From the NCBI RefSeq assembly GCF_013911085.1, contig NZ_JACERN010000030.1:248001-312000 (forward strand): a stretch of 64,000 bases of DNA. Reading direction: 5' to 3'. Made by a program: the position numbers and the translations under genes. Each line of letters opens with the position of its first letter. Position 1 is the first letter of the stretch. The notes below the pieces were generated by a model. That model worked only from the letters and a program-made list of their open reading frames with translations. It was not told where the DNA came from and ran no database searches. Below are positions 36,810 through 46,067 of the stretch, in pieces. The stretch comes from Aquitalea aquatica (GTDB lineage Bacteria > Pseudomonadota > Gammaproteobacteria > Burkholderiales > Chromobacteriaceae).

Positions 36810-38231
36810 TCAGGGCTGCATTATAGCTTCTGCTGGCGCTAGCTGGCTGCTATCCGGTGCGCTGCGGTCGAAGCGGTGGATCAGATCCGCCACGATGCCA
36901 TCCAGTGCCGGCCCCATCGCCAGTGCCCGCGGACTGTTGATGATGGCCACGATGGCCAGCCGCCGCCCGTCGGCGGCCTGCCAGTAGCCGGCCAGCGCCT
37001 TGACGTCTTTCAGCGTGCCGGTTTTCATGCGCAGCCGCGGGCCAATGCTGGCAAAGCGGCGTTTGAGCGTGCCGTCCTCGCTGGCCACAGGCAGGCTGGC
37101 TAGCAGTTCACCACCATAGGGGCCACGCGCCGCATTCAGCAGCACCTGACCGAGCATGCGGGCCGAAACCCGTTCGCGCCGCGACAGGCCGCAGCCGTTT
37201 TCCAGCACCAGTGCTTCGTCGGAAATATGCTGCTCGGCCAGCAGGCGGCGTACTGCGCGCTGGGCGGCGGCCGGGGTATCGCTGCCACCCTCCTCCCGCC
37301 CCAGTGTCAGATAGACGGTGCGTGCCATGGTGTTGTTGCTGTATTTATTGATATCGGCCAGCGCCACGGTAAGCGGCTCGGACTGGAATTGCGCCAGCGT
37401 GCGCGCCCCTGCCGGTGCCGGTGCAAGCGCCACACCTTGCGGACCGCTGCCGCCCAGTTCGGCCCACAGCGCAGCAAACGACTGGGCAGCAAAGTCATTG
37501 TGTTCCAGCACATTCACATAGGCCTGACTGCCATCACAGGCGGTGGGCAGCTTGCCGCTAACCTCGATCTGCCCGCCTTGCTGGCGGATTTGCACCCATT
37601 GCCGGACATCCGGGCAAGCAGTGCTAGCGCCGGCACTGCTCAACCTTGCCTGCAGGCTGACACCAGCCAGTGGCGGATCCAGCACCACCCGTGCGCCATT
37701 GGCATCATTGAAAAAGCGCAACCAGGCCACTTTCAGGCCGGTGAGATGGGTATCCGGCTCAACGGTGAAGGACTTGCCCTCGTCGCCACCAAAATTTTCC
37801 GCCGTGCCTATGCTGCTGAAAGCGCTCTTGTCCAGCAGCAGCCGGCCGTCGATGCGCTGTACGCCACGCTGGCGCAGGCCGCGCAGCAGCTCTTGCAGAT
37901 TGGCCGTACTAAAGCGTGGATCGCCCGCCCCCACCCACACCAGATCGCCCTTCAATACGCCGTTTTCCAGCGGTGCTGCCGACACCAGCCGTGTCGTCCA
38001 GCGGTAACCCGGCTTGAGACGGTTGAGTGCGGTCCAACTGGTTAGCAGCTTCATGGTGGAAGCCGGATTGACTGCCGCATCGGCACGCAGGCTGGCCAGT
38101 TCGGTGCCGCCCTCTACCGGAGCCGCCCAGATGGCGACCTCATCCGGTTTCAGCCCATGCAGGTCCAGGGTGGCGGCCGTACTGGTAGCGGCCAGCAAGA
38201 TCAGGGCAATAGCGGGTAGGACTGACTTCAT
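36810..38231 (-). CDS. dacB: D-alanyl-D-alanine carboxypeptidase/endopeptidase, PBP4 type, 473 aa
   Basis: A periplasmic class C penicillin-binding protein that trims peptidoglycan peptides. After a signal peptide (about 1-19) come the active-site SxxK in PASTMKL near residue 58, SxN in KYSNNTMAR near 295 and KTG in MKTGTLKD near 405. A large insert between SxxK and SxN is typical of PBP4. It overlaps priA by one base. Confidence 0.94.
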   Translation of the reverse strand: MKSVLPAIALILLAATSTAATLDLHGLKPDEVAIWAAPVEGGTELASLRADAAVNPASTMKLLTSWTALNRLKPGYRWTTRLVSAAPLENGVLKGDLVWVGAGDPRFSTANLQELLRGLRQRGVQRIDGRLLLDKSAFSSIGTAENFGGDEGKSFTVEPDTHLTGLKVAWLRFFNDANGARVVLDPPLAGVSLQARLSSAGASTACPDVRQWVQIRQQGGQIEVSGKLPTACDGSQAYVNVLEHNDFAAQSFAALWAELGGSGPQGVALAPAPAGARTLAQFQSEPLTVALADINKYSNNTMARTVYLTLGREEGGSDTPAAAQRAVRRLLAEQHISDEALVLENGCGLSRRERVSARMLGQVLLNAARGPYGGELLASLPVASEDGTLKRRFASIGPRLRMKTGTLKDVKALAGYWQAADGRRLAIVAIINSPRALAMGPALDGIVADLIHRFDRSAPDSSQLAPAEAIMQP

Positions 38232-40405
38232 TACATCTCCTGCGGGTCGATATCGAGCGACCAGCGCAAGCCACGGCCGTGCTGGCGCGCCTGGGCATCC
38301 AGCAGCGGGGGCAGTTGATCAAGAAAACGGTGCAGGGCCTGGCGATTGGCCGACTCCAGCACCAGTTGCGCACGTTCGCGATTGGCCAGCCGCACCATCA
38401 GCGCGGGAGCCGGGCCGGATATCAGCAGCTCGGCAGCCAGCGGCTGCACCTGCTGGCGGACGTGAGTGAGAAAGGCGGTGGCGCTGGCCAGCTCGGGGGC
38501 ATCGGCACGCAGCAGCGCCTGATAGACCGAGGGCGGAAAGGCGGCCTGTCGGCGCTCCTGCAGCAAGCTGGCAGCAAAACCGTCGAAATCATGTGCCACC
38601 AGCGCCTGATACAGCGGGTGCTCCGGCCACTGCGTCTGCACCAGCACTTCGCCCGGCGCATCGGCGCGGCCGGCACGGCCGGCCACCTGGGTGAGCTGGG
38701 CAAACAGCCGCTCGGAAGCACGATAGTCGGCCGAGTACAGCCCACCATCGGCATTGAGCACCGTCACCAGCGACAGGGTACCAAAGTCATGCCCCTTGGC
38801 CAGCATCTGGGTACCGACCAGCATGTCGACCTCGCCGGCATGCACCTTGCGGTAAATCTCGTCCCAGGCCTGCTTGCGCTGGGTAGTGTCGCGGTCGATG
38901 CGCAGGATGCGCGCGGCAGGAAACAGCCGGCCCAGTGCCGACTCCAGCCTCTGCGTGCCCTCGCCCAAGGGCTTGATATCCGGCGCGCCGCACTCCGGGC
39001 AGGCATGCGGGACATTCTCTTCCCAGCCACAATGGTGGCAACGCAGCTTGCGCTCCAGCAAATGCAACACCAGCCGGGTGGAACAGCGCGGGCAACCACT
39101 GGTCCAGCCGCAATCGGTACAGGCCAGTACCGGGGCAAAACCACGGCGGTTGATGAACACCAGGCTCATCTCTTTGCGCTCCAGCCGCGCCGACAGCGCC
39201 TTGATCACCGGATCGGACAATCCCTCGACCAGCTTGGCGCGACGAGTATCCACCAGCCGCACCGTGGGCAAGCGTGCCGCACCGTGGGCGCGCTGATTGA
39301 GTTTGAGCTGGCGGTAGCGGCCAGCCTCGACATTGGCCACGCTTTCCAGGCTGGGCGTGGCACTGCCTAGCACGATGGGAATGCCGGCGCGGCGTGCACG
39401 CCAGATCGCCAGATCACGCGCATGGTAGCGCAGGCCGTCCTGCTGTTTGAAGGAGCCGTCATGTTCTTCATCCACCACAATCATGCCCAGCCGTGGCATG
39501 GGGGTGAACACCGACAGCCGGGTACCGATGATGATGTCAGCCCGCCCCTGCCAGGCATCCAGCCAGTTGCGCAGGCGCTCGCCCTCGGCCAGCTGGCTGT
39601 GCTGCACAGCGATGCGGCTGGCGGGAAAGCGCTGGAGGAAGCGCTCGATCAGCTGCGGGGTGAGGTTGATTTCCGGCACCAGCACCAGCACCTGCTGCCG
39701 CTGCGCCAGACAAAGCGCAATGCGCTGCAGATAGACTTCGGTCTTGCCGCTGCCGGTAATGCCATGCAACAGCCAGGCCTGGAAACCAGCCGGCTCACGG
39801 CTCAAGGCATCCAGTGCCGCCTGCTGGTCGGCATTCAGCTGTGGGCTGGGGCCCAGCTCTAGCGGCTGGATTTCCGGCTCCAGCCTTTGCACCAGGCCTT
39901 CGGCCAGCCAGTCGGCCAGGATCTTGCCCGCCTGCGGGGTAATCTGCCGCGCCTGCTGCTGGCTGAGCAGGCCATCGCCCAGCGCCTGCCACAAGGCCAT
40001 CCGCGCCCGCTGGCGCGCCGCCGGCATCGCAGCCAGACCCGCATCAGTCAGGCCATAGGGGCGCTCGTCCGGCGGGGTGATGTCGCGCGCCTCGCGCAGC
40101 CCGGTGGGTAGAGCAGTAAACAGGGTCTGGCCCAGCGGAAAGTGATAATAGGCTGCGGCAAATTCAGCCAGGGCGAGGAAATCGGCCGACAAGGGGGGCA
40201 GGCTGTCGAATACCTGCTCCACCTGCTTGAGCTGACTGTCCGGCAAACCCTCAGGGGGTATGCCAGTGACAACCACGCCACACAACTGGCGATTGCCAAA
40301 GGGAACAGCCACCCGCTGACCGGGGCTGACTGGAAAATGAGACAGGTAGGTAAATGCGCCAAATAGGGGCAGATCGACCACCACCTGAACTCTCTGAAGA
40401 CCCAC
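38231..40405 (-). CDS. priA: Primosomal protein N' (replication restart helicase PriA), 724 aa
   Basis: PriA recognises stalled forks and reloads DnaB. Walker A GITGSGKTEVYLQ near residue 212, DEEH in VVDEEHDGSFKQ, the zinc-binding cysteine cluster (CTDCGWTSGCPRC to CHHCGW to CPECG, about residues 425-475) and TQMLAKGHDF near 533 are all present. The start is GTG at 40405, with AAGGGA about 8 bases upstream, giving the usual N-terminus. The upstream gap holds several DnaA-box-like sites. Confidence 0.95.
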   Translation of the reverse strand: MGLQRVQVVVDLPLFGAFTYLSHFPVSPGQRVAVPFGNRQLCGVVVTGIPPEGLPDSQLKQVEQVFDSLPPLSADFLALAEFAAAYYHFPLGQTLFTALPTGLREARDITPPDERPYGLTDAGLAAMPAARQRARMALWQALGDGLLSQQQARQITPQAGKILADWLAEGLVQRLEPEIQPLELGPSPQLNADQQAALDALSREPAGFQAWLLHGITGSGKTEVYLQRIALCLAQRQQVLVLVPEINLTPQLIERFLQRFPASRIAVQHSQLAEGERLRNWLDAWQGRADIIIGTRLSVFTPMPRLGMIVVDEEHDGSFKQQDGLRYHARDLAIWRARRAGIPIVLGSATPSLESVANVEAGRYRQLKLNQRAHGAARLPTVRLVDTRRAKLVEGLSDPVIKALSARLERKEMSLVFINRRGFAPVLACTDCGWTSGCPRCSTRLVLHLLERKLRCHHCGWEENVPHACPECGAPDIKPLGEGTQRLESALGRLFPAARILRIDRDTTQRKQAWDEIYRKVHAGEVDMLVGTQMLAKGHDFGTLSLVTVLNADGGLYSADYRASERLFAQLTQVAGRAGRADAPGEVLVQTQWPEHPLYQALVAHDFDGFAASLLQERRQAAFPPSVYQALLRADAPELASATAFLTHVRQQVQPLAAELLISGPAPALMVRLANRERAQLVLESANRQALHRFLDQLPPLLDAQARQHGRGLRWSLDIDPQEM

Positions 40406-40892
40406 GGCAATTTTCCCTTTTACATCAAACCCAATTCCGACAAGGCTTTGCGCGATCTATGCACAGAAGCTGTGGATATCTTTGTGAACAACTCGCTTAC
40501 TGACCGGGGAAAGGCTATTAAATCAGCATTTCCACTAGATTGCACAAAAATTAATCAGAAGAATAAGTTGTTGTTTTTCAATGACTTAAAAGCAACGCAC
40601 TAATATTGCCCAGTGGGCTTGACAAGTCTGCACAGCCACAGTTCCCAGTGTGAATAACTCTGAGAACACCACCGAACAAAGCTGTCAACACCCCTTTGAT
40701 CAGCAGGGCAAAAAACGCCGGCCATACTACTGAAAGTCCGTCCCGGCTGGGGCTATACCCCACACCCCGCAATGGATGAAACTGCTGATAAATCAGGCTG
40801 TTTTGAGAAATATCTTTGCAACAAAGCGGGGATTGATCAGGCCGTACTTGCAAATGCCAGCGGCCGGGGCAAGCACCCCGGCCGTAGCACGC
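40406..40892. other. Long non-coding gap with DnaA-box-like sites
   Basis: AT-rich by local standards, especially 40510-40610. It contains four 9-mers close to the DnaA box TTWTNCACA: TTATTCACA (minus, 40657-40649, full match), and one-mismatch forms at 40457-40465, 40471-40479 and 40483-40491. No credible gene. It must also hold the priA promoter. Confidence 0.45.
40861..40884 (-). terminator. GC-rich hairpin after hemE
   Basis: CGGCCGGGG and CCCCGGCCG form a 9-bp stem with a CAAGCA loop, 9 bases after the hemE stop. There is no real U-tract. Confidence 0.45.
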
Positions 40893-41954
40893 TTACTGGT
40901 GGAAAGGACGGGACAGGCGATGCACGGCGACAACCAGAGCGGCGGCATGCTCGGGATCAGCATGTTGGGAGATGCCGTGACCCAGATTGAAGACATGGCC
41001 GGAACCCTGGCCATAAGCGGTCAGAATGCGGCCGGCCTCGGCCTCGATGGCAGCCGGCGAGCCAAACAGTGCGTTCGGATCGAAATTACCCTGCAGGGCG
41101 ACCTTGTCGCCGACGCGGGCACGTGCCAGGCCGATATCGGTAGTCCAGTCCAGGCCCACGCAGTCGGCCCCGATGGCGGCAATCTCTTCCAGCCACTGAC
41201 CACCATTTTTGGTGAACACGATGACCGGCACACGACGGCCATCGGCCTCGCGCTTGAGACCGGCCACGATGCGCTGCATATAGGCCAGCGAAAATTCCTT
41301 GTAGGCTGCATGGCTGAGCGCGCCGCCCCAGGTGTCGAAAATCTGCACGGCTTGGGCGCCGGCATCGATCTGGGCGTTCAGGTAATCGGTCACGGTCTGG
41401 GCATTGACCGCCAGAATGTGATGCAGCAATTCCGGACGGCTATACAGCATGGCTTTGACGTTGCGGAAATCATCCGAGCCACCGCCTTCGATCATGTAGC
41501 AGGCCAGGGTGAAGGGGCTGCCGGAAAAGCCGATCAGCGGCACGCGGCCGTCCAGCGCCTTGCGGATGCTGGATACGGCATCGAATACGTATTGCAGCTT
41601 GTCCAGCGCCGGTACGCTCAGGGCGCGGATGGCGGTTTCATCGCGCAGCGGACGCTCGAACTTGGGGCCTTCGCCTTCAGCGAAGTACAGGCCCAGTCCC
41701 ATGGCGTCCGGTACGGTGAGGATGTCGGAGAACAGGATGGCCGCATCCAGGGGGAAACGCTCCAGCGGCTGCAGGGTGACTTCGGTGGCGTAATCCGGGC
41801 TGGTGCACAAGCCCATGAAGCTGCCGGCGCGGGCGCGGGTGGCGCGGTATTCCGGCAGGTAGCGTCCAGCCTGGCGCATCATCCAGATGGGGGTATATTC
41901 AACCGGCTCCTTCAGGAGCGCGCGCAGGAAGGTATCGTTCTTGAGCTGGGTCAT
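40893..41954 (-). CDS. hemE: Uroporphyrinogen decarboxylase, 353 aa
   Basis: Decarboxylates uroporphyrinogen III to coproporphyrinogen III in haem synthesis. Diagnostic [16 protein letters not shown] near residue 22 and [16 protein letters not shown] near 142 are present, with the catalytic Asp in ILFSDIL. Length is standard. Confidence 0.96.
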   Translation of the reverse strand: MTQLKNDTFLRALLKEPVEYTPIWMMRQAGRYLPEYRATRARAGSFMGLCTSPDYATEVTLQPLERFPLDAAILFSDILTVPDAMGLGLYFAEGEGPKFERPLRDETAIRALSVPALDKLQYVFDAVSSIRKALDGRVPLIGFSGSPFTLACYMIEGGGSDDFRNVKAMLYSRPELLHHILAVNAQTVTDYLNAQIDAGAQAVQIFDTWGGALSHAAYKEFSLAYMQRIVAGLKREADGRRVPVIVFTKNGGQWLEEIAAIGADCVGLDWTTDIGLARARVGDKVALQGNFDPNALFGSPAAIEAEAGRILTAYGQGSGHVFNLGHGISQHADPEHAAALVVAVHRLSRPFHQ

Positions 41955-41969
41955 GATGGTATGGGCTTG

Positions 41970-42935
41970 CTAGCTTGGCGTAATGGAATCAGCCGGCATT
42001 ATACCTGTCCCTGCCTTGCGCCGGGGTATTACCGGCAGGCCGGTGGCTGGCATCACGCGCCACTGGCGCAGGCAGATGGCCTGAGCAAAACGGCCATCCC
42101 ACTCCAGCCGGGCAGAGACAAAACGCTGCGGCAGCGCCTGCCAGCACAGCTGTGGCCACAGATGGTGCACTCCGCGCAAATGGCTGTTGAGCAGACACAG
42201 GCCCAGCCAGCGCGGCAAGGCCAGATTGGCGGCGCAGCGGGCATCGCCCAGCGGCTGGCCAGCAAAGCAGGCATGATCGGTCAGCGAGATCAACAGCGCC
42301 CGCGCCAGCAAGGCCAGCCACAGCATCCAGTCATTCGCGCCGTAAATCAGCAATGACAAGCCGGGCAAGAGCCAGGCCAGCAGCGCATCCAGCCGCGCAC
42401 CATGTCGCTGCGGGCTGCGCCACAGACGACGCTGCAGCAAGGGGAACAAGGGGGCGCGTCCGGCCAGCCAGCGCCAGCGGCCGCTCGCCGGACAAAACAG
42501 CAGCAACAGGCTGCCGGCCAGCGCCATCAGATAGGCCACACCACACAGCCGCAGCCACAGGTAAAGCCGGCGCTGCCAGCCCGCTTCCTCGCCCGGTTCA
42601 TACACCTCCACCCGACAGGCCGCACTGCGGCTGTAGCGGTGATGCAGATAATGCGCCTGCCGCCATACCTCGAAAGGAATGCCCAGGCTGATGCCCAGCA
42701 GACGCCCGGCCAGACGGTTGTAACGCACGGACGGCAGCAGCAGGCCATGCACGGCTTCGTGCAGCAGCTGCCAGCGTAGCGGAATCAGCAGTACCGCCGC
42801 CACCAGCAACAAGCCATAGGCCGGATGAAACCAGGCCACGGCCAGCGGCACGGCCACCAGTTCCACCAGCCACAAACGCAGCGCCAGCAGCAGCAAAACC
42901 AGATTGAGGCGGACGGGAATGGCAGAGGAAGACAT
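41970..42935 (-). CDS. Membrane fatty acid desaturase-family protein, 321 aa
   Basis: An integral membrane di-iron enzyme. The three histidine boxes are visible: HEAVH near residue 59, HYLHHRYS near 95 and SHLRGVHHLWP near 250, with hydrophobic spans around 10-50, 130-150 and 190-215. The product could be a desaturase or hydroxylase of acyl lipids. It is preceded and followed by unrelated genes, so context does not refine the substrate. Confidence 0.88.
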   Translation of the reverse strand: MSSSAIPVRLNLVLLLLALRLWLVELVAVPLAVAWFHPAYGLLLVAAVLLIPLRWQLLHEAVHGLLLPSVRYNRLAGRLLGISLGIPFEVWRQAHYLHHRYSRSAACRVEVYEPGEEAGWQRRLYLWLRLCGVAYLMALAGSLLLLFCPASGRWRWLAGRAPLFPLLQRRLWRSPQRHGARLDALLAWLLPGLSLLIYGANDWMLWLALLARALLISLTDHACFAGQPLGDARCAANLALPRWLGLCLLNSHLRGVHHLWPQLCWQALPQRFVSARLEWDGRFAQAICLRQWRVMPATGLPVIPRRKAGTGIMPADSITPS

Positions 42936-43025
42936 GCGGGCTCCGGCGGCGGCAGTAGCGCGCAGTGTGACGGCTCAGCATGAAACACAGATGACGCTGG
43001 CCGCCACCAGCCAGCAGGATAGCGC

Positions 43026-43547
43026 TCAGATCCAGCCGGCAAAGCCCAGCAGCGCGCCGCCGGCCAGCAGCCACAGCGGATTGATACGAGTACGCCAGGC
43101 CAGCACGGTGCTGCCGGCACACAGCAGCCAGCCGGTCCAATGCTGGTTGGCCGCCTCGCTCATCAACATGGCACTGCCGGCCACCAAGCCGATGGTCAGC
43201 GGTGCCAGACCGCGCTCGATGGCGCGCCGCCACGGCGAGGCATGCCAGCGCTGCCACAGCTGCGCCACGTAATAGCACAGCAGGGACGAGGGGCCGCACA
43301 TGCCCACGGTGGCGGCGCAGGCCCCGGCCAGGCCAGCCACCTTCCAGCCGATCAGGCTCACCACCAGCACATTCGGCCCGGGTGCCGCCTGGGCAATGGC
43401 AAACAGCGCGGCAAATTCCTGGCCGCTCATCCAGTGATGGCTTTCCACCACGTAATGATGCATTTCCGGAATCAGGGTAATGGCGCCACCCACTGCCATC
43501 AGCGAGAACACGGAAAAACTGGCCAGTAGCGACAGCAGCAGCATCAT
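43026..43547 (-). CDS. Chromate transporter subunit (short CHR), 173 aa
   Basis: One half of a two-gene CHR-type chromate transporter. FSVFSLMAVGGAITLIPEMH at the N-terminus and QAAPGPNVLVVSLIG near residue 52 are CHR motifs, followed by several membrane spans. The ATG at 43547 has AGGAGA upstream and overlaps the stop of its partner gene. Short CHR proteins work as pairs with opposite orientation in the membrane. Confidence 0.9.
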   Translation of the reverse strand: MMLLLSLLASFSVFSLMAVGGAITLIPEMHHYVVESHHWMSGQEFAALFAIAQAAPGPNVLVVSLIGWKVAGLAGACAATVGMCGPSSLLCYYVAQLWQRWHASPWRRAIERGLAPLTIGLVAGSAMLMSEAANQHWTGWLLCAGSTVLAWRTRINPLWLLAGGALLGFAGWI

Positions 43548-44104
43548 GATTTCTCTCCTGCCCGCCCACGTTGCCGCGCCAGCCATACCGATACCGGAGC
43601 CAGTACCAGCAACACCAGCAGCAGCGGCCAGCGCAGCACGCCAACAGCAATAAAGGTAAGTACGGCCAGCAAGACGGCCACGGCATGGCGCTCGATTTTC
43701 GTCCCCATGCGCAGCGCCATGGCCAGCAGCAAGCCGGCTGCCGTGGAGGCAAGACCGCGCAAGGTACCCTGTACATCCGGCAGGCTCTGGTAATGGTCGT
43801 ACAGCATGGCCATGCTCAGCACGATCACCAGCGGTGCCAGCATCAGGCCGGCTACGGCCAGCCAGGCACCGGCCACGCCGTGAAAGCGCGAGCCGATGGC
43901 GATGGACATATTGACGATATTGGGGCCTGGCAGAATCTGTCCCAGGCCGAGCAGTTCGGTGAATTCTTCTTCACTCAGCCAGCGGCGTTGCTGCACCAGC
44001 ATGCGATGGGCCAGCGGCAGCACACCGCCAAAACCGCTGAGTCCTATGCTGAAAAAGCCCAGGAACAACTGGCGGCGGCTAGGAATGATCGTGGATGGAG
44101 TCAT
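43544..44104 (-). CDS. Chromate transporter subunit (short CHR), 186 aa
   Basis: The partner CHR half: FSIGLSGFGGVLPLAHRML near residue 18 and GQILPGPNIVNMSIAIG near 55 match the CHR family. It is transcribed first of the pair and diverges from a LysR gene that probably controls both. In this family export of chromate is known for some members, and others have different or unknown anions. Confidence 0.9.
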   Translation of the reverse strand: MTPSTIIPSRRQLFLGFFSIGLSGFGGVLPLAHRMLVQQRRWLSEEEFTELLGLGQILPGPNIVNMSIAIGSRFHGVAGAWLAVAGLMLAPLVIVLSMAMLYDHYQSLPDVQGTLRGLASTAAGLLLAMALRMGTKIERHAVAVLLAVLTFIAVGVLRWPLLLVLLVLAPVSVWLARQRGRAGEKS

Positions 44105-44161
44105 GTTGCAAGCCTAGCCGGCTCCAGCCCAATCAACAAACGAGTTTTTATGGCTTTTCAT

Positions 44162-44176
44162 GTGAGCTAAACTCAC
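44162..44176. promoter_or_regulatory. Dyad operator between chromate transporter and LysR gene
   Basis: GTGAG-CTAAA-CTCAC is a perfect dyad with an inner T/A spacing typical of LysR sites. It lies 4 bases before the LysR ATG and 58 before the transporter ATG, so it suits autorepression. Outer GAGTTT (44142) and AAACTC (44169) form a second wider repeat. Confidence 0.5.
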
Positions 44177-44180
44177 TTGC

Positions 44181-45068
44181 ATGAATCGACGACTTCCTCC
44201 GCTTAATGCACTGAAAGCCTTTGAAGCCGCAGCCCGCCACGGTAATTTCAGTGCCGCTGCCAGTGCACTGTATGTGACCCACGGTGCCATTAGTCGCCAG
44301 ATCCAGCAGTTGGAACAGTGGCTGGGCGTGGAGCTGTTCGAACGCCATGGCCGACGGGTACGGCTGTCGGTGGCTGGCCAGTCCTACCTGCCGGCGATTC
44401 AGGCGGCACTGGACAGCATTGCCGCTGCCACCGAAAAGCTGACCGCACGCAAGCAGGGGCGGCGGCTGAATATCAATGTCACCCCCACCCTGGCCATGCA
44501 CTGGCTGCTACCGCGACTCACCCGCTTCCAGCTGCGCTATCCGGGGGTCGAGCTGCGGCTGGCGACTTCCGATGCCAGCATCAACAATCAGAATGCCGAT
44601 TTCGACATCGCCATCCGCCGTGGCAAGGATCACTGGCATGGCTTTGTCTCGCACGCCTTCCTCACCGAACGGGAGATACCGGTGTGCAGCCCGGCCCTGC
44701 TGCAACGCCTGCCCATCCGCCAGCCGGCTGATCTTGCCGCCCACACCTTGTTGCATGCGGAAACCCGGCCGGTGGCCTGGGCGCGCTGGCTGGCCGCCGC
44801 CGGCGTACCGGCATTGCAGTCAGCAGCGGATCAGCACTTCGATCATTACTACCTGGCCTTGCAGGCGGCAGTGGATGGACTGGGGGTGACGCTGGGAGCG
44901 CTGCCGGTCATTGAAAGCGAGCTGGCCAGCGGCAAGCTGGTCGCTCCGCTGACCGGGCCGGAAATCACCGTGCGTGGCTATTCCTGGGCAGTACCACAGG
45001 CACTGGTAGGTGATGAACTGGTGACGGCATTCTGCCGCTGGCTGGAAGAAGAAGGCAGCCAGCACTGA
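44181..45068 (+). CDS. LysR-family regulator, GcvA-like, 295 aa
   Basis: The N-terminal segment LPPLNALKAFEAAARHGNFS..AAASALYVTHGAIS is typical of the GcvA/AmpR subgroup. The effector domain (about 90-290) is complete. It is divergent from the chromate transporter pair across 76 bases that include a dyad, so it most likely regulates those genes. Confidence 0.9.
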   Translation: MNRRLPPLNALKAFEAAARHGNFSAAASALYVTHGAISRQIQQLEQWLGVELFERHGRRVRLSVAGQSYLPAIQAALDSIAAATEKLTARKQGRRLNINVTPTLAMHWLLPRLTRFQLRYPGVELRLATSDASINNQNADFDIAIRRGKDHWHGFVSHAFLTEREIPVCSPALLQRLPIRQPADLAAHTLLHAETRPVAWARWLAAAGVPALQSAADQHFDHYYLALQAAVDGLGVTLGALPVIESELASGKLVAPLTGPEITVRGYSWAVPQALVGDELVTAFCRWLEEEGSQH

Positions 45069-45080
45069 GACTGACCGATT

Positions 45081-45935
45081 TCAGGGGCGATACCACAGGC
45101 TGGCATCCTGTAGCGGGGTGGCCGGCGGCAACAGGGGATTGTCCAGCTCGATCAGTGTGCGCTTGGCCAGCGCCAGCCCGGCCAGGACCTGGCCGTTATA
45201 GCGCAGGAACAACTGGTTGAAGCGGCCATCCTGCAAGGCCATGCGCAAGCCCTTCTCCAGTTGGGCCGCCAGTTGGGGCTGATGTGGGCTGACAAAGAAA
45301 TACATGGCTGCGGGATAGCGCAGCAACAGGTGGCGATCAATCACCAGCCCCTGCGACACGGGTAAGGCGGCCTCGCGCTGAACTTCCATCACACTGCGCG
45401 GGAAGTAGTCGAAACGCTTGCGCAGCAACATGGGGAAGAGATTGCCATAATCCTGGCTGGTCAGTACTTTCAGGCCGCCACTGCGCAGGATGCTCGTGTC
45501 CGGCCAATCGTCCACTTGCCCGGCCACCAGCCGCGCCAGTTGCTGGCGGTTGCTGATGCCAGCCAGCAAATCGGGCCGTTCGGCGGTAACCAGTGCCACC
45601 CGCCAGCCGATCAACCCCTTGTCCAGTGGAATGCGGATCGGCAAGGTTTTTTGTTCGCGCTCCTTGCTGGTCATGCCCCAGAACAGATCGATGCCACCAT
45701 TGGCCTTGCTCAATTGCACCAGGGCGCGCGACTGGTTCATGGTACTGGTGCCAAGCAGCTGACAACGCAGCTGCGCCTCGTCACACGCCAGCTGCAACAA
45801 GGCCAGCATATAGGCGCGATGCGGATCGCTCAGCCCGGAAACCATGGCATAACGCACTGGCTGCACCGGCACGGCCGCCAGGATGTGGGCACTCAACAGC
45901 AAGGACAACAACAGGGTGGCAAGTGGCTTGATCAT
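45081..45935 (-). CDS. Periplasmic substrate-binding-like protein, 284 aa
   Basis: A signal peptide (about residues 1-20) is followed by a bacterial solute-binding protein family 3-like fold, with weak similarity (YFFVSPHQPQLAAQLEKGLRMALQDG in the C-terminal helix region). No ABC permease genes adjoin, so it may be a stand-alone sensor-like or orphan binding protein. A perfect palindrome lies 27 bases before its ATG. Confidence 0.72.
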   Translation of the reverse strand: MIKPLATLLLSLLLSAHILAAVPVQPVRYAMVSGLSDPHRAYMLALLQLACDEAQLRCQLLGTSTMNQSRALVQLSKANGGIDLFWGMTSKEREQKTLPIRIPLDKGLIGWRVALVTAERPDLLAGISNRQQLARLVAGQVDDWPDTSILRSGGLKVLTSQDYGNLFPMLLRKRFDYFPRSVMEVQREAALPVSQGLVIDRHLLLRYPAAMYFFVSPHQPQLAAQLEKGLRMALQDGRFNQLFLRYNGQVLAGLALAKRTLIELDNPLLPPATPLQDASLWYRP

Positions 45936-45961
45936 GGCAGCTACCTTACTGTTTATTCATA

Positions 45962-45973
45962 CTGTTATAACAG
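45962..45973. promoter_or_regulatory. Perfect 12-bp palindrome CTGTTATAACAG
   Basis: It lies upstream of the binding-protein gene (minus strand), in the gap that separates it from the RND pump. Spacing is wrong for LexA (CTG-N6-CAG, not N10). It is a candidate operator or overlaps a promoter. Confidence 0.4.
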
Positions 45974-46067
45974 ATGCATCAAACAATCGCGGCCGTAGCG
46001 GCTGCGCAGTATTGCAGTGTAGGCAGCACTGTTACCAAGCATGCGACCATCCTGACTGAATGGCCAG

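Noticed and set aside
40406-40892. Chromosomal replication origin
   Set aside because: Only one full DnaA box, no dnaA, dnaN, gyrB or rpmH nearby; reported only as a DnaA-box-like cluster.
45962-45973. LexA box interpretation of CTGTTATAACAG
   Set aside because: LexA needs CTG-N10-CAG; here the spacer is N6.
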